64,000 nucleotides of DNA from positions 1,646,396-1,710,395 of the forward strand of contig NZ_BSDC01000001.1 in assembly GCF_030268045.1 (NCBI RefSeq), written 5' to 3'. Source of the DNA: Geothrix edaphica (GTDB taxonomy: Bacteria > Acidobacteriota > Holophagae > Holophagales > Holophagaceae). This document shows positions 61,036-64,000 of the stretch, in pieces. Every line of letters begins with the position of its first letter. Within the stretch, counting starts at the first letter, position 1. A program made the translations under genes and the position numbers. Below the pieces are notes generated by a model. It saw only the letters and a program-made list of their open reading frames with translations, ran no database searches and was not told the origin of the DNA.

Positions 61036-63750
61036 TCAGCCCAGGGCCGCCTGGGCCGCCGCCAGGGTGGCGATGGGCACCCGGTAGGGGCTGCAGCTCA
61101 CGTAGTCGAGCCCCACGTGGTGGAAGAAGGTCACGCTGCGGGGATCGCCACCGTGCTCGCCGCAGACGCCCAGCTTGATGCCGGGACGCGCCGCGCGGCC
61201 CTTCTCGCAGGAGATGCGCACCAGCTCGCCGATGCCCTCCTGATCCAGGCTCTGGAAGGGATCATCCTCCAGGATCTTCTTCCCGACGTACTCGGGCAGG
61301 AAGGTGCCCGCGTCATCGCGACTGAAGCCGAAGCCCATCTGAGTGAGGTCGTTCGTGCCAAAGCTGAAGAACTCGGCCTCCACGGCGATCTTGTCGGAGG
61401 TGAGGGCGGCCCGGGGGATCTCGATCATGGTGCCGATGGGGCAGGCGAACTGGGTGCCGCGCTCCCGGTTCACCTGGGCGATCTCGTCCAGCATCTCGGT
61501 CTTGGTGTAGATCAGCTCACGCACGGTGCCGATGAGCGGGACCATGATCTCCGGTACGGCCTTGATGCCCTTGGCGGCCACGTTGAGCGCAGCCTCGGTG
61601 ATGGCGCGCACCTGCATGCGGATGATCTCGGGGAAGGTGATGCCCAGGCGGCAGCCGCGGTGGCCCATCATGGGGTTGAACTCGTGGAGCTGCGTCACGC
61701 GGCGCTCCACGGTGCCCAGGTCCACACCCAGCACCTCCGCCATCTCCCGCTGGCCCGCCTCATCCTGAGGCAGGAACTCGTGGAGGGGCGGATCCAGCAG
61801 GCGGATGTTCACCGGCAGGCCATCCATGGCCGTGAAGAGGCCTTCGAAGTCCTCGCGCTGCATGGGCAGGAGCTTGGCCAGGGCCTTCTTGCGGCCTTCG
61901 GTGTCCGAAGCGAGGATCATCTCGCGGACGGCCAGGATGCGGTCGCCCTCGAAGAACATGTGCTCCGTCCGGCAGAGACCGATGCCCTGGGCGCCAAAGG
62001 CGCGGGCCACGGCCGCGTCATGGGGCGTGTCGGCGTTGGTGCGGACCTTCATCCGCTTGGCTTCGCGGCTCCAGGTCATGATCTTGGCGAAGCGCTGGTA
62101 CAGCTCGCTGTCTTCGGCCTTGAGGCGGCCATCCACCAGCACCTGGTTCACTTCAGAGGGATGGGCGCTGAGCTTGCCGGCGAACACCTCACCGGTGGAG
62201 CCGTCCATGGAGATCCAGTCCTGGCCGGCCTTCAGCTCGTGGACACCGACCTTCACCACGCCGCGCGCCACGTCGATCTGCACGGCCGAGGCCCCGCAGA
62301 CACAGGGCTTGCCCATGCCGCGCGCCACCACCGCCGCGTGGCTGGTCATGCCGCCGCGCGCCGTGAGGATGCCCTGGGAGGCCACCATGCCGGAGATGTC
62401 CTCCGGACTCGTCTCCACGCGCACCAGCACCACGGGCCCCTCCTGGGCCATCTGCTCCGCCTGCTCGGCGGTCAGGGCGATACGGCCCGTGGCGGCGCCG
62501 GGTCCGGCGTTCAGGCCCTTGGTCAGCAGCTGGCCCTCCTTGCGCAGGCGGTCCTTCTCCTTGGGATCGAAGACCGGCGCCAGCAGCTGCGACAGGCTGT
62601 CGGCATCAATGCGCTTCAGGGCCGTGTGGCTGTCGATGAGGCCTTCGTCCACCAGGTCGATGGCGATGCGGATGCCCGCCATGGCCGTGCGCTTGCCGTT
62701 CCGGGTCTGCAGCAGGTACAGCTTCCCGCGCTCGATCGTGAACTCGATGTCCTGCATGTCCTTGAAGTGAGTCTCCAGGCGCTTGCAGGTGGCGTCCAGC
62801 TCGGCGAAGGAGGCCGGCATGGCCTCCTCCAGGCTCTTCAGGCCCGTGCCTTCGGCCTGGGCGCGGGTGATGGGCTGGGGCGTGCGGGTCCCGGCGACCA
62901 CGTCCTCGCCCTGGGCGTTGATGAGGTACTCGCCGTAGAACAGCTTCTCGCCCGTGGCGGGGTCGCGCGTGAAGGCCACGCCGGTGCCGCAGTCATCGCC
63001 CATGTTGCCGAAGACCATGCTCTGCACGTTGACGCCCGTGCCCCAGTCATCCGGGATCCGGTTCAGGCGCCGGTAGGTGATGGCACGCGCCGTGTTCCAG
63101 CTCTCGAAGACGGCGCGGATGGCGCCCCATAGCTGATCCATGGGCTCCTGAGGGAAGGCCTGTCCGGTCTCCTCCAGCACGATGTCCTTGAAGGCGGTCA
63201 CAAGGACCTTCCAGTCCTCGACGAGGAGGTCGGTGTCCTGATGCCTGCCGAGACGCTCCTTCGCGCGCTCCAGCTCCGCTTCGAAGAGCGCGTGCTCCAC
63301 GCCGAGCACCACGTTGCTGTACATGGTGATGAAGCGGCGGTAGGAATCCCAGGCGAACCGCGGGTTGCCGCTGGCCTTCTCCAGAGCCAGCACGGTGCGG
63401 TCATTGAGGCCGAGGTTGAGGACTGTGTCCATCATGCCCGGCATGGAAACGCGTGCGCCGGAGCGGACGGACAGCAGCAGGGGGTTCTCGATGGAACCGA
63501 AGCCGCAGCCACGCACGCCTTCCAGCCACTTCAGGGCCTCCAGCACTTCCGTCTTGAGCCCCTCGGCCAGCTGCCGGCCATTGGTGTAGTAGGCGCCACA
63601 CTGCTCGGTGGTGAGCGTGAAACCCGGAGGCACGGGAATGCCGAGCCCGGCCATCTCCGCCAGGTTGCAGCCCTTGCCACCGAGAAGGTTGCGCATGGCG
63701 GCGCCGCCTTCGTTACGGTTTCCCCCGAAGGTGTAAACACCTTTGTTCAT
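61036..63750 (-). CDS. ppdK: Pyruvate, phosphate dikinase
   Basis: 904-residue enzyme interconverting pyruvate + ATP + Pi with PEP + AMP + PPi; gluconeogenic or PPi-linked glycolysis. N-terminal ATP-grasp (GGKGCNLAEMAGLGIPVPPGF), the phosphohistidine domain TARGGMTSHAAVVARGMGKP with catalytic His, and the C-terminal TIM barrel with KMRFFPHHK-equivalent GLCRTEHMFFE and CGEHGGDP near the end. ATG 63750 has GGAGG 5 bases upstream. The length is normal. Separated from the rRNA operon by a terminator. Confidence 0.96.
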   Translation of the reverse strand: MNKGVYTFGGNRNEGGAAMRNLLGGKGCNLAEMAGLGIPVPPGFTLTTEQCGAYYTNGRQLAEGLKTEVLEALKWLEGVRGCGFGSIENPLLLSVRSGARVSMPGMMDTVLNLGLNDRTVLALEKASGNPRFAWDSYRRFITMYSNVVLGVEHALFEAELERAKERLGRHQDTDLLVEDWKVLVTAFKDIVLEETGQAFPQEPMDQLWGAIRAVFESWNTARAITYRRLNRIPDDWGTGVNVQSMVFGNMGDDCGTGVAFTRDPATGEKLFYGEYLINAQGEDVVAGTRTPQPITRAQAEGTGLKSLEEAMPASFAELDATCKRLETHFKDMQDIEFTIERGKLYLLQTRNGKRTAMAGIRIAIDLVDEGLIDSHTALKRIDADSLSQLLAPVFDPKEKDRLRKEGQLLTKGLNAGPGAATGRIALTAEQAEQMAQEGPVVLVRVETSPEDISGMVASQGILTARGGMTSHAAVVARGMGKPCVCGASAVQIDVARGVVKVGVHELKAGQDWISMDGSTGEVFAGKLSAHPSEVNQVLVDGRLKAEDSELYQRFAKIMTWSREAKRMKVRTNADTPHDAAVARAFGAQGIGLCRTEHMFFEGDRILAVREMILASDTEGRKKALAKLLPMQREDFEGLFTAMDGLPVNIRLLDPPLHEFLPQDEAGQREMAEVLGVDLGTVERRVTQLHEFNPMMGHRGCRLGITFPEIIRMQVRAITEAALNVAAKGIKAVPEIMVPLIGTVRELIYTKTEMLDEIAQVNRERGTQFACPIGTMIEIPRAALTSDKIAVEAEFFSFGTNDLTQMGFGFSRDDAGTFLPEYVGKKILEDDPFQSLDQEGIGELVRISCEKGRAARPGIKLGVCGEHGGDPRSVTFFHHVGLDYVSCSPYRVPIATLAAAQAALG

Positions 63751-63826
63751 CAGATCCTCCACGCGGAACATCCAGTGTATCCGGCACCGGGCCAAAAACC
63801 CGCATGGATGCGGAATGAGGGTACGC

Positions 63827-63859
63827 AAAAACGGGCCACCCCGGTGGGGGTGACCCGTT
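63827..63859 (-). terminator. rRNA operon terminator
   Basis: 13-base stem with one mismatch, AACGGGtCACCCC / GGGGTGgCCCGTT on the minus strand, loop CACC, then TTTT. It lies 9 bases beyond the 5S 3' end. Confidence 0.85.
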
Positions 63860-63867
63860 CGATTTAA

Positions 63868-63982
63868 CGTCGCAGCGACCTACTTTTCCACTCCTGTGAG
63901 GAGCAGTATCATCGGCCCTCCAAGTCTTAACTGCCGTGTTCGGGATGGGAACGGGTGTGACACTTGGGGAAAAGCCACGACG
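63868..63982 (-). rRNA. rrf: 5S ribosomal RNA
   Basis: Minus-strand 5S of about 115 bases. Conserved blocks are seen: CACACCCGTTCCCATCCCGA, ACACGGCAGTTAAG and CTGCTCC...GGAGTGGAAAAGTAGGTCGC; the ends CGTCGTGGC and GCTGCGACG pair. The 23S should lie just upstream, outside the window (above 64000). Confidence 0.95.
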
Positions 63983-64000
63983 AAGGGTTAAGAAGGGTTG

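Noticed and set aside
61117..63132. 671-codon open frame antisense to ppdK
   Set aside because: Same artefact: low-complexity Leu/Ala/His/Gly translation opposite a complete PpdK.

Overview
The window is a GC-rich bacterial chromosome segment, densely packed on both strands. It looks like a Gram-negative organism: LpxK (lipid A), TatA/TatC, a TolQ/ExbB-type channel protein, a TonB C-terminal domain and lipoprotein signals are all present. The mix of DcuA and DASS C4-dicarboxylate carriers, electron-transfer flavoprotein, pyruvate phosphate dikinase, a multi-gene Liv ABC system and ImuB/DnaE2 fits Acidobacteriota, most likely a Holophaga/Geothrix-like lineage. That placement is inference from gene content and style; no 16S is in the window. 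Stop/start overlaps of the ATGA or GTGA kind are very common, so many genes are translationally coupled.

Layout. 1-3.7 kb (-): tolQ/exbB, polysaccharide deacetylase, yaaA-like, DUF309 and nadB in an overlapping chain. 3.8-6.5 kb (+): ugd, an AtuA-like small protein, tatA, tatC. 6.5-11.7 kb: murG (-), etfBA (+), then small minus-strand genes including a cNMP/FHA protein and a free-methionine sulfoxide reductase. 11.8-17.8 kb (+): lpxK and a branched-chain amino-acid ABC importer whose permease LivM and ATPase LivG are one polypeptide. 17.8 kb: tRNA-Gly(CCC). 18-23.6 kb (-): aroDE, a degenerate NtrC-like response regulator, MoxR ATPase, a RodZ-like protein and an unknown. 23.7-28.1 kb: a dicarboxylate/tartrate or malate island (DcuA-type carrier, DASS carrier with a TolA-like charged insert, TtuC/DmlA-type dehydrogenase). 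28.1-33.3 kb (-): LeuD-LeuC fusion, an L,D-transpeptidase/Mur-ligase fusion, MazG, unknown. 33.4-38.5 kb (-): DUF1292, cold-shock protein, SPOR-NlpC/P60 lipoprotein, and a secreted MBG-repeat protein.

38.6-43.1 kb is the accessory part: PilZ, a LuxR-type regulator, small exported proteins, dispersed 10-bp-periodic repeats, and an integron gene-cassette array (attC-like sites and one AT-richer cassette gene) with no integrase in view. 43.1-48.3 kb (-): the ImuB/DnaE2 mutasome split by a BrnT/BrnA-type toxin-antitoxin pair that has its own promoter, with moaE upstream. 48.4-50.2 kb (+): lysine aminotransferase and RNase H. 50.3-54.3 kb (-): a pseudokinase-coiled-coil-TonB fusion, a small exported protein, and an NtrC regulator. 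54.4-63.8 kb: ComEC (+), then a nucleosidase, a Dnmt2-like methyltransferase, a CDF-like membrane protein and EttA (-), a small unknown (+), PpdK (-). The window ends in 5S rRNA on the minus strand with its operon terminator.

The strongest candidates for something new are the L,D-transpeptidase/Mur-ligase fusion, the pseudokinase-TonB fusion, the integrase-less cassette array with homogeneous attC sites, the toxin-antitoxin pair inside the mutasome cluster, and the bacterial Dnmt2 homologue.
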